Below are positions 27,001-36,769 of a stretch of 64,000 nt of DNA, one piece after another. Positions within the stretch are counted from its first letter, which is position 1; each line of letters starts with the position of its first letter. Position numbers and translations under genes: made by a program. Under the pieces are notes generated by a model. It saw nothing but the letters and a program-made list of their open reading frames with translations. It did not search any database and was not told the origin of the DNA. The stretch is from Alkalihalobacillus sp. YIM B00296 (GTDB lineage Bacteria; Bacillota; Bacilli; Bacillales; Fictibacillaceae), in the NCBI RefSeq assembly GCF_020179385.1, contig NZ_JAIBLJ010000014.1:28978-92977 (forward strand), in the 5' to 3' direction.

Positions 27001-28085
27001 CTGCTCCTCCTTCTTGATTGGAGATGAAAAACGATGAATAGGAACGGGGTGTAAAAATAGATCAAATAAAATCCAACTCTAGAGACGGTAGTGATGAACA
27101 AATCCGTCGTTTCGCGATCAGGTATTAAAAGTTGCAAGACATATACGATCAAAAGCATGACGATCAGCGAACCTCTTTGTCTGATATGAAATGCCCTTTT
27201 CAGGGTCCTTCCGGCACACCAGAGACTGATACAGATATTCGGAAAGATGATCAGTGCCCACACGGCTATGGCGAGATATTCAAAACGTTCTACAAACGGG
27301 AATTCAACGATCTTGAACATGCTCAAAGTAGCCCAGATTGTCCTTCCCAGCTGCTCTTGACTGAAGTAGGAGAAGGTGACGATTGCGACAATAACATAGA
27401 GGAACGTTGAAAAAAGGATGCCAAATTGCCCCCATTTTTGTGATTTCTCAGGTTTTTTGAGAAAGGGATATAATATCAATATCACTTCAAATCCGATGTA
27501 TTCGAGTGTCGCTGCCTTCGATGATAATAAAATGTCTTTGATCGAGTGATTGAAAACAGGTTGTAAATAGTCCCAATCACTATACTGCAGTGGAAAAAAC
27601 AAAAAGAAAATAAGGAATGACGGGAGTATGACACCGAAGAACGCGATCCCTGTGACGGTTTTGAAACCAGCTGATATCGTATAGTAGAGCAGAACGGCAA
27701 AGAAAATCAGGAATATCGGCTCCTGCAGATCCGGGTACATCCATACCTGGACGACCTCCAAATAGCTCCTGAGTACGGTGGCGCCCATCAACAAAAAATA
27801 AATCGCGAAAAGAAAGCTGAAAAATTTTCCGATATAGTGGCCATAAGCACGGGTATGGATTGCGATCAAATCGCCTTTTTCTTTATTCAACATCGAATAC
27901 ATCATCCATAGGATCAAATGGATAGATACCCCGGTAATGATGATTGAAATCCATGAGTCATACTCGGCGTTTATGGCTATATAACGTTCGTACCCAAGGA
28001 GGCCGATTCCGATCTGCATCGTATGGATCAGAAAGAAAGCCATACCGTTGGAGACTCTAAAGCGCTCTTGTATGTTGGAGCCCAT
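26997..28085 (-). CDS. Germinant receptor permease subunit, GerAB/GerBB family
   Basis: This 362-residue protein with about ten TM helices belongs to the spore germination (amino acid-polyamine-like) permease family: 'FLIHTMQIGIGLLGYERYIA', 'LMGATVLRSYLEVVQVWMYP' and 'VISLWCAGRTLKRAFHIRQRG' region. The B subunit binds the small-molecule germinant (for example an amino acid). ATG 28085 follows AAAGGGGG. It sits between the A and C subunit genes with a 21 bp gap and a 4 bp overlap. Expression in the forespore under sigma-G is expected from the family. Confidence 0.93.
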   Translation of the reverse strand: MGSNIQERFRVSNGMAFFLIHTMQIGIGLLGYERYIAINAEYDSWISIIITGVSIHLILWMMYSMLNKEKGDLIAIHTRAYGHYIGKFFSFLFAIYFLLMGATVLRSYLEVVQVWMYPDLQEPIFLIFFAVLLYYTISAGFKTVTGIAFFGVILPSFLIFFLFFPLQYSDWDYLQPVFNHSIKDILLSSKAATLEYIGFEVILILYPFLKKPEKSQKWGQFGILFSTFLYVIVAIVTFSYFSQEQLGRTIWATLSMFKIVEFPFVERFEYLAIAVWALIIFPNICISLWCAGRTLKRAFHIRQRGSLIVMLLIVYVLQLLIPDRETTDLFITTVSRVGFYLIYFYTPFLFIVFHLQSRRRSR

Positions 28086-28106
28086 GAAGGCCTGCCCCCT
28101 TTCTAC

Positions 28107-29621
28107 CTACTCGTCAATGTCCCTTTTTTGTTTGGCTTTTTGTTTATTGAAGCGTTTTGTATTTTCGGTCTGCAGATTAATTGGGCGTAAGGATTGTGCA
28201 GAGAAAGGAAGACGGACAATGGTATCTTTCAAATCCTGTAACCTGGGTGGGTACAGGGGTTCAAGGTATGGTCTGCCTAGTGATTCAACCCGTAACAAAT
28301 GAACAAGCAAAAAGCAGAAACATACCATGATTCCCAATAACCCCCATAATTGGGCAAACAACAAAAAGGGAAACCGAATCAAGCGAATCGTATTGCCCAT
28401 TTTATAAACAGGGGTTGTGAAGGAAGCAAGCGCAGCCAGTGCAACGATGATGAGGAGGACATTACTCGTCAAGCCTGCTTCAACCGATGCTGTTCCGATA
28501 ACGATCCCTCCCACGATCCCGATCGTCTGACCGACTTTGGTCGGCAATCGGGCACCAGCCTCACGCAACAATTCAATCGCAAGCTCAAGTATGACCGCCT
28601 CTAATATAGGTGGAAATGGAATGTTACTCCTGGAAGTGACCAAAATCCCTAATAAGTCTTTCGGTATCAACTCATAATGGTAGGTCAATACAGCGACATA
28701 GATCGGTGTGGCAAAAACCGAGAACATGACCGAAAACATCCGGATAACTCGGAAGGTCGTTGCTACGTGCCAGTTCAGAAAATAATCTTCAAAGGATGAA
28801 AAAAACTCGATCAAAGTCGTAGGACCGATCAACGCATGTGGAGAACCCTCCACAAGGATGGCGATTTTCCCTTCTGACAGTGCGGCTGAAACACGGTCTG
28901 GCCTCTCTGAGTCGATCAGTTGGGGAAAAGGTGAATTTTGATTGTCAGCGATCAACTGGGTAATGAATGAGCTGTCCATTATTTGGTCGAATTCAATTTC
29001 TCTGATCCGTTGGATAACGGTATTGATGTTCTCTTCATTGGCGGTCCCTTTTACATACAGAACACTGATCAGGGTTTTCGAGGTGGTCCCGATTCTCATT
29101 TCCTCTACAGTCAGGTTCATGGTCGGCAGCCTTTTTCGGACCAAGTGCAGGTTTTTATCGAGTGACTCGACAAATGCTTCTTTTGGTCCGAGTACACTGA
29201 ATTCGATTTCAGGTGCAGCAACTTCCCTGTTAGAAGCTGAAAGAGCCTTGATCAATAAACATTCATCAATGTCCGTATCGAACTGTAAAATAATATAACC
29301 AGAAAGTAGTTTTTCTTTTATTTCTGGTACCTTTTCGGAAAGGAGGATATTATCGATCGGGATGCTCCCTTTCAAATCCTCCAAATTCATTTGTTTTTCA
29401 TGCTGGATATATGGAAGGATATCCCGGTGTAATGTATCCATATCAATTAGTGTCTTGATGTAGGATATATAGATGGTCCCGGTTTCTTTTTTTATCTTAT
29501 AGCGCACAAAATCTTTTGAGCTGGACGCCATGTCAATGAGATCAGAAAGGGTTTCGGGTTCATTTTTTTTGTTTTCAGTTTGTTGAGAAGAGTTCATCCA
29601 TTTTTGAAAAAATTTCTTCAT
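28107..29621 (-). CDS. Germinant receptor subunit A, GerA family
   Basis: The A subunit (504 residues) has an N-terminal cytoplasmic part of about 290 residues with 'ALSEGKIAILVEGSPHALIG' and 'PTTLIEFFSSFEDYFLNWHV', then about five TM helices including 'PFPPILEAVILELAIELLRE' and 'ARLPTKVGQTIGIVGGIVIG', the GerA hallmarks. ATG 29621 is preferred over the adjacent GTG 29624, with AAAGGA 8 bases upstream. It is the promoter-proximal gene of the receptor operon. Confidence 0.95.
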   Translation of the reverse strand: MKKFFQKWMNSSQQTENKKNEPETLSDLIDMASSSKDFVRYKIKKETGTIYISYIKTLIDMDTLHRDILPYIQHEKQMNLEDLKGSIPIDNILLSEKVPEIKEKLLSGYIILQFDTDIDECLLIKALSASNREVAAPEIEFSVLGPKEAFVESLDKNLHLVRKRLPTMNLTVEEMRIGTTSKTLISVLYVKGTANEENINTVIQRIREIEFDQIMDSSFITQLIADNQNSPFPQLIDSERPDRVSAALSEGKIAILVEGSPHALIGPTTLIEFFSSFEDYFLNWHVATTFRVIRMFSVMFSVFATPIYVAVLTYHYELIPKDLLGILVTSRSNIPFPPILEAVILELAIELLREAGARLPTKVGQTIGIVGGIVIGTASVEAGLTSNVLLIIVALAALASFTTPVYKMGNTIRLIRFPFLLFAQLWGLLGIMVCFCFLLVHLLRVESLGRPYLEPLYPPRLQDLKDTIVRLPFSAQSLRPINLQTENTKRFNKQKAKQKRDIDE

Positions 29622-29761
29622 CACAAAATTCCTTTCCGACCATCTTGGTTATCCTTTACGTTTACCAATTATTAGTACGAGTATGCGATAATGGAAGAAA
29701 CCCTTTTTTCTGGATAAATGTAATATTGGGGTTTTATAGCAAAATAAACGATTCGGAACAT

Positions 29762-29816
29762 AAAAAAGAAGGTCCGTAAATGGACCTTCAGAGTACGTTT
29801 TCGGACCTTCTTTTTT
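29762..29816. terminator. Bidirectional terminator with three competing arms
   Basis: AAAAAAGAAGGTCCG (29762-29776) is the exact complement of CGGACCTTCTTTTTT (29802-29816). A third arm GGACCTTC (29782-29789) can also pair with the first. On the minus strand it closes the chemoreceptor locus. Confidence 0.88.
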
Positions 29817-29817
29817 A

Positions 29818-31093
29818 ACTTGAATGATTGAATGGACTTCAACAGGGCTTGGGCTGTCTTCGTTAACGAGTCCGCCTGATTTGACTTCTACCATCGTTTC
29901 CAGTTTTTGATCGGTAGTTACAGATACCTGCAGGGTACGTTCTGTTGATTCTCTTGCGATTCATGCCGTTTCAGACGTTGATGAATGTACTTGCTCAGAG
30001 CTCGCTGAAATTTCCTCGACGGAAGCAGAGACATCTTGGATTTGGCTGGCAACCTCTTCAATGAGGGTAGCGATTTTTTCAAATGATTGTCAGCATCACC
30101 AATCACAAGGGTGCCATTCTCGACTTCTTTCTTACCGTTGTTCATTACTGATACCGTCTGTTGTGTGTGGGTTTGAATTCGTTTGACGAGTTCTGAGATT
30201 TGGGAAGCGGATCGTTCTGATTGTTCTGCAGCTTTTGAACTTCTTTCACTACAACCTGCACGGGCAGCCTCAATGGCCACATTCAATGCCAGGAGGTTCG
30301 TCTGATTAGCGATCTCCGTGATGACATTGACAATCTGGTTGATTTCCTTCGAGTGAGAGCTGAGCTGCTGGATTTCGTCTGCTACGTTGTCTGTGACAGA
30401 GTCGATCGCATCCATCTGTTCCCGTACTTTTATAATAAATGTCTTACCAGAATCAACTTCTTCTGTAGCTTTATTTGACATTTCTGCGACAACAGAAGCT
30501 GATTCAGCGATACGATGGATTCCAGCCGTCATTTTATCCATGATCTGAGCTGTTTGTTCTGCACCGCTTAATTGTTTATCGGTACCAGTTGCCACTTCTC
30601 TCAGCATCGTATTGATTTCCTTTGAAGATGCGGTTGTCAACTGGACTTGGTCGATGAATTGTTTTGACGTATCGACAACTTGATCGCTGTTTGTCCTGAC
30701 ATCTTCTATAAGTGCCCTTAAATTATCGGTCATTCTGTTAAAAGCAACTGCAAGCTGTCCAAATTCACCCTTGGTATGAATCTCAAGCTCCGTCCTTAAA
30801 TCACCATTCGCTACCTTTTTCATCGTCCGTACTGCTTCATATAAAGGATTCAAGATCAGCAGGCGAACGGCTAGCATGATAAGGAAGGAAGTAACGGCAA
30901 GGCTAACGATCGTATTGAGAACAAAAGCGACACTTGCAGGAAGATCATCGATCAACCCCGAGATCATACCATTCAGGAATGTCGAAATAGGTATGCCGAT
31001 GAGCAAACTGATAAGCAGTACAAAAAAGAGTTTAACGCCGACACTTTTCAACGATGAAACTGTGTTGGTTAGGACAGAGCTTTTTGTGGACAT
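29818..31093 (-). pseudogene. Methyl-accepting chemotaxis protein, degenerate
   Basis: The N-terminus is intact: TM helices at about residues 22-42 and 57-80 with a very short outside loop, HAMP, then the signalling helix bundle. In the most conserved hairpin tip, the usual ~24-residue stretch from 'AIEAARAG' to 'AEQSE' is shortened to 'AGCSERSSKAAEQSE', losing the GRGFAVVADEVRKL element that binds CheA/CheW. Near 30080 one base is lost and the frame shifts; the shifted frame reads 'IATLIEEVASQIQDVSASVE' and then meets TGA (an Arg-codon position) before 'IARESTERTLQVS'. The product could not signal normally. The left boundary is approximate. Confidence 0.88.
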
Positions 31094-31189
31094 TTTATGA
31101 TTTCCTCCGTTTCAAATAAATAAGCCAATTCATTCTACATATAATATCGACACTTTTCGGAAAACTTTGATACCATCTTTCAGTGATTT

Positions 31190-31215
31190 TGAAACTTTTC
31201 CGGGTGAAAATCGAC
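31190..31215 (+). promoter_or_regulatory. ECF (SigX-type) autoregulatory promoter
   Basis: TGAAAC (31190-31195), 16-base spacer, CGAC (31212-31215), just upstream of sigX. CGAC rather than CGTA in the -10 favours SigX recognition. Confidence 0.8.
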
Positions 31216-31245
31216 TATTAATAGTAAGAGGGGGAGAAAGCCGTG

Positions 31246-31791
31246 ATGGAGCATATATTTAACCGGTTATATGTGGACTATCACCAATCGCTGTTTCAAT
31301 TTCTCGTATATATGTTAAGAGATCGAGATACAGCAGAAGAACTCGTTCAAGACGTTTATATCAAGGTGATAAACTCCTATGACAAGTTCAAAGGGGATAG
31401 CAGCGAAAAAACATGGTTGTTTTCAATCGCGCGAAATGTAGCGATCGACTATATGAGAAAGCAGAAAAGACAGAGAAAAACAGTAGTGGGTTCATTCGAT
31501 TTAGAAGAGAGAGAGAATCAATTGATCCATCCTGACAAATTACCGGATGAGATTCTTGAACAGAATGAATCTTTCAAACAAATGTATGATGCATTATCTC
31601 AATGTAAGGAAGATCACCGCCAATTGATCTTATTACGATACATTCATGGTTTTAGTATAAAAGAATCGGCAGCCATCATGGGTTGGTCCGAAGGAAAGGT
31701 GAAAACCGTGCAACACAGGACACTGAAGACGTTGAAAACCATTCTTGATGACAGCAGGAAGGAGGAAGAATTGTCAAATGGGACAGTCTAA
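31246..31791 (+). CDS. sigX: ECF sigma factor SigX
   Basis: The 181-residue ECF sigma factor starts MEHIFNRLYVDYHQSLFQFL, has region 2 'TAEELVQDVYIKVINSYDKF' and 'TWLFSIARNVAIDYMRKQK', and region 4 'LILLRYIHGFSIKESAAIMG'. It resembles B. subtilis SigX in sequence and start, and is followed by an RsiX-like anti-sigma gene as in B. subtilis. SigX controls envelope-charge genes (dlt, pssA) and resistance to cationic peptides there. ATG 31246 is preferred to GTG 31243. An ECF promoter precedes it, implying autoregulation. Confidence 0.93.
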   Translation: MEHIFNRLYVDYHQSLFQFLVYMLRDRDTAEELVQDVYIKVINSYDKFKGDSSEKTWLFSIARNVAIDYMRKQKRQRKTVVGSFDLEERENQLIHPDKLPDEILEQNESFKQMYDALSQCKEDHRQLILLRYIHGFSIKESAAIMGWSEGKVKTVQHRTLKTLKTILDDSRKEEELSNGTV

Positions 31792-33019
31792 ATGGAACGA
31801 AGAAAAAATCATTCAAACACTCCGTGATTTTCCTGCAATTGAAGACCGGCAAAAAAAAGAAGAGTTGTTTGCGAAGATTGAAAAGCGAATTGATTCAAAA
31901 AAAACGAAACGGATGCCTTTCCGCATCATGCCGATGCTTGCTGCAGCCTGTGTCCTGTTCATAGCTGCCATCATTTCACCAGTTGTCCTGCAGGAAACAG
32001 TGTTCAAGAATCCAGGAAGCGAAACGGGACTAAAATCATCAGGTTCCCCATCAGAGCCAGGAAATGAACCTCAGAATATACAGAAAAGCCCCGAAGAATC
32101 CATACCGCCATCATCTGGCTCAGAAGAAGGGGTATCGCTCAAGGTAAAACCATCTGCAGGAAGTGAGATTGAACCAAAAGCTTATGAAAGCCATAATGTC
32201 ACCTATCATTCAGGAGTGGTGGAAGTACCACAAGACAAGCAGGTGGTCACTGTCTATTATACGGATTCCCGGGCAGAAGGCGTAGTGCCTGTCAGCTATT
32301 TGGCGGATAAGGAATTGCCGAAAATCGAAGCGCTTCAACAGGCGTTCCAAATGATCAACCCAGATAAACTAGGTGTTCTTGAAACAGTATTCCATGAGGG
32401 TGATAAGGTCAAAGTTTCAGATGATCTGGAAAAGAAAATGCTGATCGTAGATATCAAACCGGGAGTGATCCAGGGGGCGACGGGTGAACGTATGTTCATG
32501 GATACTGTGAACTACACTGCCTTTAACCTCGGATATGAGAAAATCGTTTTTAAAACGAGCGGTGAGCCAGGTTATGACTTCCCTCATTTCGGACCACAGG
32601 ATATGGTGGAGATTGAATCACCAAAAGGTGTCAGCACTTTATTGACAGATAACGGCACACTTCTTCTCGTAGAAGGTACCAAAGCGGACGGGTCAATAGA
32701 TGGATCAACATTGGAAGAGATCATCAGGACAATAAAAATCGATACAAGCAGGTTGGGGCATGAAGAGGCCATCCAACCTAGCGTCTTCATTAAAGAGGTA
32801 AATAAAAATGAAAAGGCTGTATCAGTAGTGCTTGTTGAAGGATCAAGGCTTGAAAATAGTATAATGTACATCGCAATGATTGAAGCCATGTTGTTGACAG
32901 CAGGCCAGTTTGGCTTCGAATATGTGCAAATTCTCGGTTCGGATACAAAAGAAGTTGGGCCCTATAACCTAGCGGAGCCTATTCCTGTTCTGAAAGCACC
33001 GAATGTGATTTCAAAATAA
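31778..33019 (+). CDS. rsiX: Anti-sigma-X factor RsiX
   Basis: The membrane-bound antagonist of SigX: a short cytoplasmic part 'SKWNEEKIIQTLRDFPAIED', one TM helix (about residues 47-68, 'MPMLAAACVLFIAAIISPVV'), a Ser/Pro/Glu-rich linker, and a large extracytoplasmic domain with GerMN-like segments ending 'EPIPVLKAPNVISK', very like B. subtilis RsiX. 413 residues. ATG 31778 follows GGAGGAAG and overlaps sigX by 14 bp; the longer upstream frame is not needed. Confidence 0.92.
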   Translation: MGQSKWNEEKIIQTLRDFPAIEDRQKKEELFAKIEKRIDSKKTKRMPFRIMPMLAAACVLFIAAIISPVVLQETVFKNPGSETGLKSSGSPSEPGNEPQNIQKSPEESIPPSSGSEEGVSLKVKPSAGSEIEPKAYESHNVTYHSGVVEVPQDKQVVTVYYTDSRAEGVVPVSYLADKELPKIEALQQAFQMINPDKLGVLETVFHEGDKVKVSDDLEKKMLIVDIKPGVIQGATGERMFMDTVNYTAFNLGYEKIVFKTSGEPGYDFPHFGPQDMVEIESPKGVSTLLTDNGTLLLVEGTKADGSIDGSTLEEIIRTIKIDTSRLGHEEAIQPSVFIKEVNKNEKAVSVVLVEGSRLENSIMYIAMIEAMLLTAGQFGFEYVQILGSDTKEVGPYNLAEPIPVLKAPNVISK

Positions 33020-33020
33020 A

Positions 33021-33048
33021 AGACAGCTGTCTTCGGGCAGCTGTTTTT
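33021..33048 (+). terminator. sigX-rsiX terminator
   Basis: ACAGCTG and CAGCTGT pair around TCTTCGGG and are followed by TTTTT. Confidence 0.9.
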
Positions 33049-33093
33049 GTATAAGGATAAGAAAGCATAAAAATTTTGGTTGCGGTGAAGAAG

Positions 33094-33266
33094 TGTCTAG
33101 CTCCACCGTCCAACCACCTGGATCACTTCAGTCCTCCTGCGGCGGTCAACACATTGAAGTACTACTTAAGAAGTTACCCACGCAGAACCGAACTTTGTTC
33201 GGTTCGAGCCTCCTCGTCGGACTTCCAGTGACCTTCGTGGTTAACCAGAGCGTTTTCGCTTTTCTT
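33094..33266 (+). repeat. Dispersed intergenic repeat, copy B (long form)
   Basis: Same frame motifs as copy A (TGTCTAGCTCCA start, CTGGATCACTTCAGTCCTCC, CTCCTCGTCGGACTTCCAGT, CGCTTTTCTTT end), with an extra 62 bp segment at 33146-33207 between GGCGG and GCCTCCTCG. Confidence 0.88.
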
Positions 33267-33352
33267 TATGAGTGAAAAACCGAGGGATTGGGCAATAAAT
33301 ACGGGATATAAGCAATGTTCCCATCTAGGCTAGGTAGATCCAGCGCAAAAAG

Positions 33353-33384
33353 AAAGAGGCTGAACATATGGCTCAGCCTCTTTT
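33353..33384 (-). terminator. Terminator downstream of motB
   Basis: AAAGAGGCTGA (33353-33363) and TCAGCCTCTTTT (33373-33384) form a strong stem usable in both directions, with T-rich sequence on the minus-strand side. Confidence 0.85.
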
Positions 33385-33385
33385 A

Positions 33386-34122
33386 CTAGTCAAACGGTAA
33401 GATTTTCACTTCAACTCTTCGGTTCTTTGCTCGTCCTTCACTCGTGTCATTTGAGGCAACAGGTTGGAATTCTCCATATCCAGTTTGACTGTATTTGGTC
33501 GGATCAAGTTTTTCATTTTGAAGCAATAATTGCATGAAATTGATGGACCGGTGCGCACTTAACTCCCCATTAGAGCTGAATTCGTTATTTCTGATAGGAA
33601 CATTATCTGTATGCCCAGCTATGACCATCTGCCTTGGAGGATCTGTGACAAGCAGCTGCGAGATCTATCTTGCAAGGCCGATAGCATCCTCTTTAATGTA
33701 TGCACTTCCTGAATCGAATAATGCATTATCCAGTATCGTTATGACCAGTCCACTCTCTGTAAGGGTCGTTTTCAAGCTTTTATTCAAGTCGTTATCATTG
33801 ATATATCCATCAATTTTCTTTTTAATTTCCTGCAGCTGATCAAGAGCACCGTTTGCTTCTTCGGGATGAGCGCATTTTCGCTTGTTGGAATCGATGTCTG
33901 TTCAACAATGCTTACAGGACTCGTATAATCCAGGGGACCTGTTCCTCCGTTTAATGCAGACTTGAAGGAGTTCGCCATATTTTCAAATATCGCAGGATCG
34001 ACGGTGCTCACTGCAAAAAGGACGATGAACAAGGCCAGCAGCAAAGTCAGCATATCTGCATAGGGAATGAGCCATGTTTCATCAATGTGCTCTTCTTTTT
34101 TCTTTTGGCGGGTCTTAAGCAT
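33386..34122 (-). pseudogene. motB: Flagellar stator protein MotB, broken
   Basis: From ATG 34122 (GGAGAGGGG site) the N-terminus 'HIDETWLIPYADMLTLLLAL' holds the TM helix and the proton-binding Asp motif of MotB. The frame is lost after 'SENALIPKK' near 33855; the alternative frame continues with the OmpA-like domain ('LNKSLKTTLTESGLVITILD') but has a TAG after 'DAIGLAR' (33667-33669), and then reads cleanly through 'MVIAGHTDNVPIRNNEFSSN' to 'RRVEVKILPFD'. Two independent lesions rule out a normal product. In B. subtilis motA-motB form one operon, as here. Confidence 0.9.
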
Positions 34123-34165
34123 TAAGCCCCTCTCCTTCCCGTACAATAGGAGCTTCTTGATTACG

Positions 34166-34916
34166 TTACTTCGAAGGGACATAGATCTTCAACTTTTCTT
34201 CTATGACACGGGGAGAAGCACCATCCTGAATCGATAAAATCCCCTCAACCATAACCTGTTTTACCATTACTTCTTGCTTTGACTTACGTTTTCAACTTGT
34301 TCGCAAATGGATGCCATAGCACGTATCCGGTGAAAATACCGAATAAAGTTGCAATGAATGCTGCAGCAATGGCATGACCTAGTGCTTCGATGTCCTGAAG
34401 ATTCCCTAATGCGGCAATTAGTCCGACAACAGCACCGAGTACTCCTAGGGTAGGAGCGTAGGTACCAGCCTGTGTAAAGATAGCAGCTGAACTTTCATGG
34501 CGTTCTTCCATTGCTGCAAGATCTTCAACCATGACATCACGGATGAATTCGGGTGTCTGTCCGTCAATCACCATCTTCATTCCATTCTTTAAAAATGGAT
34601 CATCAATGTCATCAGCATGTGCTTCCAGTGCCAGCAGTCCTTCTTTTCTTGCAATGGTCGCCCACTCTGCAAAAATCGGTACTAATTCTTCTACCGTTGT
34701 CATTTTTTTATCTGTAAACAAAATCTTCAAGAGCTCAGGAAATTTTTTGATTTCGTTCAATGGAAAGGCAATCAATATGGAAGCTGCTGTTCCTGCAAAA
34801 ATAATCAAGAGTGCAGCAGGGTTGAACAGCGCAACAGGGTTCACCCCTTTTAAAACCATACCTACGCCGATTGCAACGACCCCAAGAATGATTCCGATCA
34901 CTGAAGCTTTATCCAT
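34166..34916 (-). pseudogene. motA: Flagellar stator protein MotA, frameshifted near the C-terminus
   Basis: The four-TM stator subunit is intact for 210 residues ('GIILGVVAIGVGMVLKGVNP', 'AGTYAPTLGVLGAVVGLIAA', 'WHPFANKLK'). At an AAAA run near 34287 one extra A shifts the frame to a TAA. In the correct frame the missing tail follows at once ('RKSKQEVMVKQVMVEGILSI' ... 'LKIYVPSK') and stops at 34166. A homopolymer indel is the kind most often caused by sequencing, so on its own this lesion is weak evidence, but motB next to it is also broken. Confidence 0.85.
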
Positions 34917-35170
34917 AAGAAGCTCATCCTCACTTTAAATTTCTATTCTAATTCCGCCGATTGTCCATGTATCAAAACGTATTTTCGTTATGTCTAATAT
35001 CGTCAGCTTTCCTCTATATGTTTATAGGAATTTGGAATCAATGGAATTGATGAACAGAAAAATCGATCTTATATGAGTAGAAGATGGACATTAGGGGACA
35101 CACTAACAGACAAATAGTCAAAAAGGTCTCCGTCACCTTGATAGATGGCCTGATCAAAGGGGGTCAAAAA

Positions 35171-36520
35171 ATGGAAGATAAACATGTTTCAAAACAGCTC
35201 ACAGGTACGGTTAAACCTGAGATGCCGGCAAAAGAGGTAAGGGACGGTGAGGAGATTACGAACCCTTACCTTATTGTCCAGCGATTAATCGAGCGGGCAT
35301 GTGAAACGCTGGAACTGCAAGAGGGTGTATTTGATATTTTGAAAAAGCCGAAACGGATCATGAAAGTTTCGATCCCAGTCCGTCGTGATAATGGTGATGT
35401 TGTCAATTATACGGGTATGCGTTCACAACATACTGATATCCTCGGGCCGACGAAGGGAGGGGTCCGCTTTCATCCGAACGTGAATGAGGACGAGGTCATA
35501 GCATTATCGATGTGGATGTCTTTGAAGGCGGCGATTGTCGGTATCCCGTTCGGGGGTGGAAAAGGAGGTATCATAGTCAATCCGGAAGATATGTCTGAAC
35601 GCGAAATCGAAGAGTTGAGCAGAGGGTTTATCCGTGAGCTTGAACCGATCATGGGCCCTGAAAAGGATATTCCTGCTCCCGATGTTAACACCAGCCCACA
35701 AATCATGGGATGGATGCTGGACGAGTTCGATCGACTCAGAGGTCACAATGTTCCCGGGTTCATCACAGGGAAACCATTGATCATCGGTGGTTCAGAAGGT
35801 CGGATTGAGGCGACAGGCCGGGGTGTGGTCATGACCATTCAGGAAGCCGCGAAACGTCTTGATCTTGAGCTCACTGGAATGAAGGCGGTCATTCAGGGGT
35901 TTGGAAATGTCGGTTCCATTACGGCGAAATATTTGGATGAAGCAGGAGTCAAGGTCATTGCTGTGACTGATGCTAAAGGCGGAGCGATGGATGAGAATGG
36001 TTTGGACATCCAGGCATTGATCGGCTACATGACAGAGCATAAGACTGTAAAAGGCTTTTCTGACAGTAAGGATCTATCGAATGAGGAATTGTTCAGGCTA
36101 GATTGTGACATCCTTGTGCCTGCCGCATTAGAAAACCAGATTACTGGTGAAAACGCAGGGGATATAAAAGCGACAATCGTTGCTGAAGCGGCGAACGGTC
36201 CGACAACGCCAGAAGGCACACGGATTTTAGAAGAAAAAGGCGCGTTCATCATTCCGGACATCTTATGTAATTCAGGAGGTGTAACGGTGTCTTATTTTGA
36301 ATGGGTACAGAATGCGATGCACTATGCATGGAAAGAAGACGAGGTTCTTGAAAAACTTGAAGACAAGATGACGACGGCTTTTAAGGCAGTATACGATATG
36401 AAAGAGGCAAAGCAGGTAAGGATGAGGGAAGCAGCATACTTGTTGGGTGTTGGACGCTTAGCCCAAGCTATGAAAGCAAGGGGTTGGATCAAGAATTGGG
36501 AAATGCCGATCGACTGTTGA
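35171..36520 (+). CDS. NAD-dependent glutamate dehydrogenase (RocG/GudB family)
   Basis: It interconverts glutamate and 2-oxoglutarate plus ammonia; in Bacillus the RocG/GudB enzymes work in the catabolic direction. The 449-residue protein shows 'TKGGVRFHPNVNEDEV', catalytic-lysine motif 'GIPFGGGKGGIIVNPEDMS', 'PAPDVNTSPQIMGWMLDEF' and Rossmann loop 'AVIQGFGNVGSITAKYL'. ATG 35171 follows AAAGGGGGTC; the upstream in-frame extension to 35084 lacks a good site. No duplication like the cryptic gudB insertion is visible. Whether it is RocG or GudB cannot be decided here. Confidence 0.93.
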   Translation: MEDKHVSKQLTGTVKPEMPAKEVRDGEEITNPYLIVQRLIERACETLELQEGVFDILKKPKRIMKVSIPVRRDNGDVVNYTGMRSQHTDILGPTKGGVRFHPNVNEDEVIALSMWMSLKAAIVGIPFGGGKGGIIVNPEDMSEREIEELSRGFIRELEPIMGPEKDIPAPDVNTSPQIMGWMLDEFDRLRGHNVPGFITGKPLIIGGSEGRIEATGRGVVMTIQEAAKRLDLELTGMKAVIQGFGNVGSITAKYLDEAGVKVIAVTDAKGGAMDENGLDIQALIGYMTEHKTVKGFSDSKDLSNEELFRLDCDILVPAALENQITGENAGDIKATIVAEAANGPTTPEGTRILEEKGAFIIPDILCNSGGVTVSYFEWVQNAMHYAWKEDEVLEKLEDKMTTAFKAVYDMKEAKQVRMREAAYLLGVGRLAQAMKARGWIKNWEMPIDC

Positions 36521-36594
36521 ACCATTCCTGACCCTATTGCACCAAGTGTAACACGGCAGCGCCCCTAGCTGGATGATGATCTTGAAAAAATGAA

Positions 36595-36744
36595 ATGGAT
36601 CTTAAAAACAGAATTCAAAATGTGATTCAAGCAGACGTTTTTTTCTTCGATCCAACCCGTTCAGACAAAATCGTTTATCCCGGATATGACAAATACCGGG
36701 AGGATTTAGACTATAGTCCTCTTACTTTATTCGACTTATTTTGA
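36595..36744 (+). CDS. Possible 49-residue orphan peptide or gene remnant
   Basis: A short frame encodes a plausible globular sequence ('VIQADVFFFDPTRSDKIVYP', 'GYDKYREDLDYSPLTLFDLF') between glutamate dehydrogenase and the LtaS-like gene. There is no clear ribosome site and I recognise no family. It may be the end of a decayed gene rather than a functional one. Confidence 0.3.
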   Translation: MDLKNRIQNVIQADVFFFDPTRSDKIVYPGYDKYREDLDYSPLTLFDLF

Positions 36745-36769
36745 GTCCTATCCGTGACCACGAAGGAAG

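Noticed and set aside
34122..34182. Upstream extension of motB by 20 codons
   Set aside because: It overlaps the original 3' end of motA and lacks a ribosome site; ATG 34122 has GGAGAGGGG.
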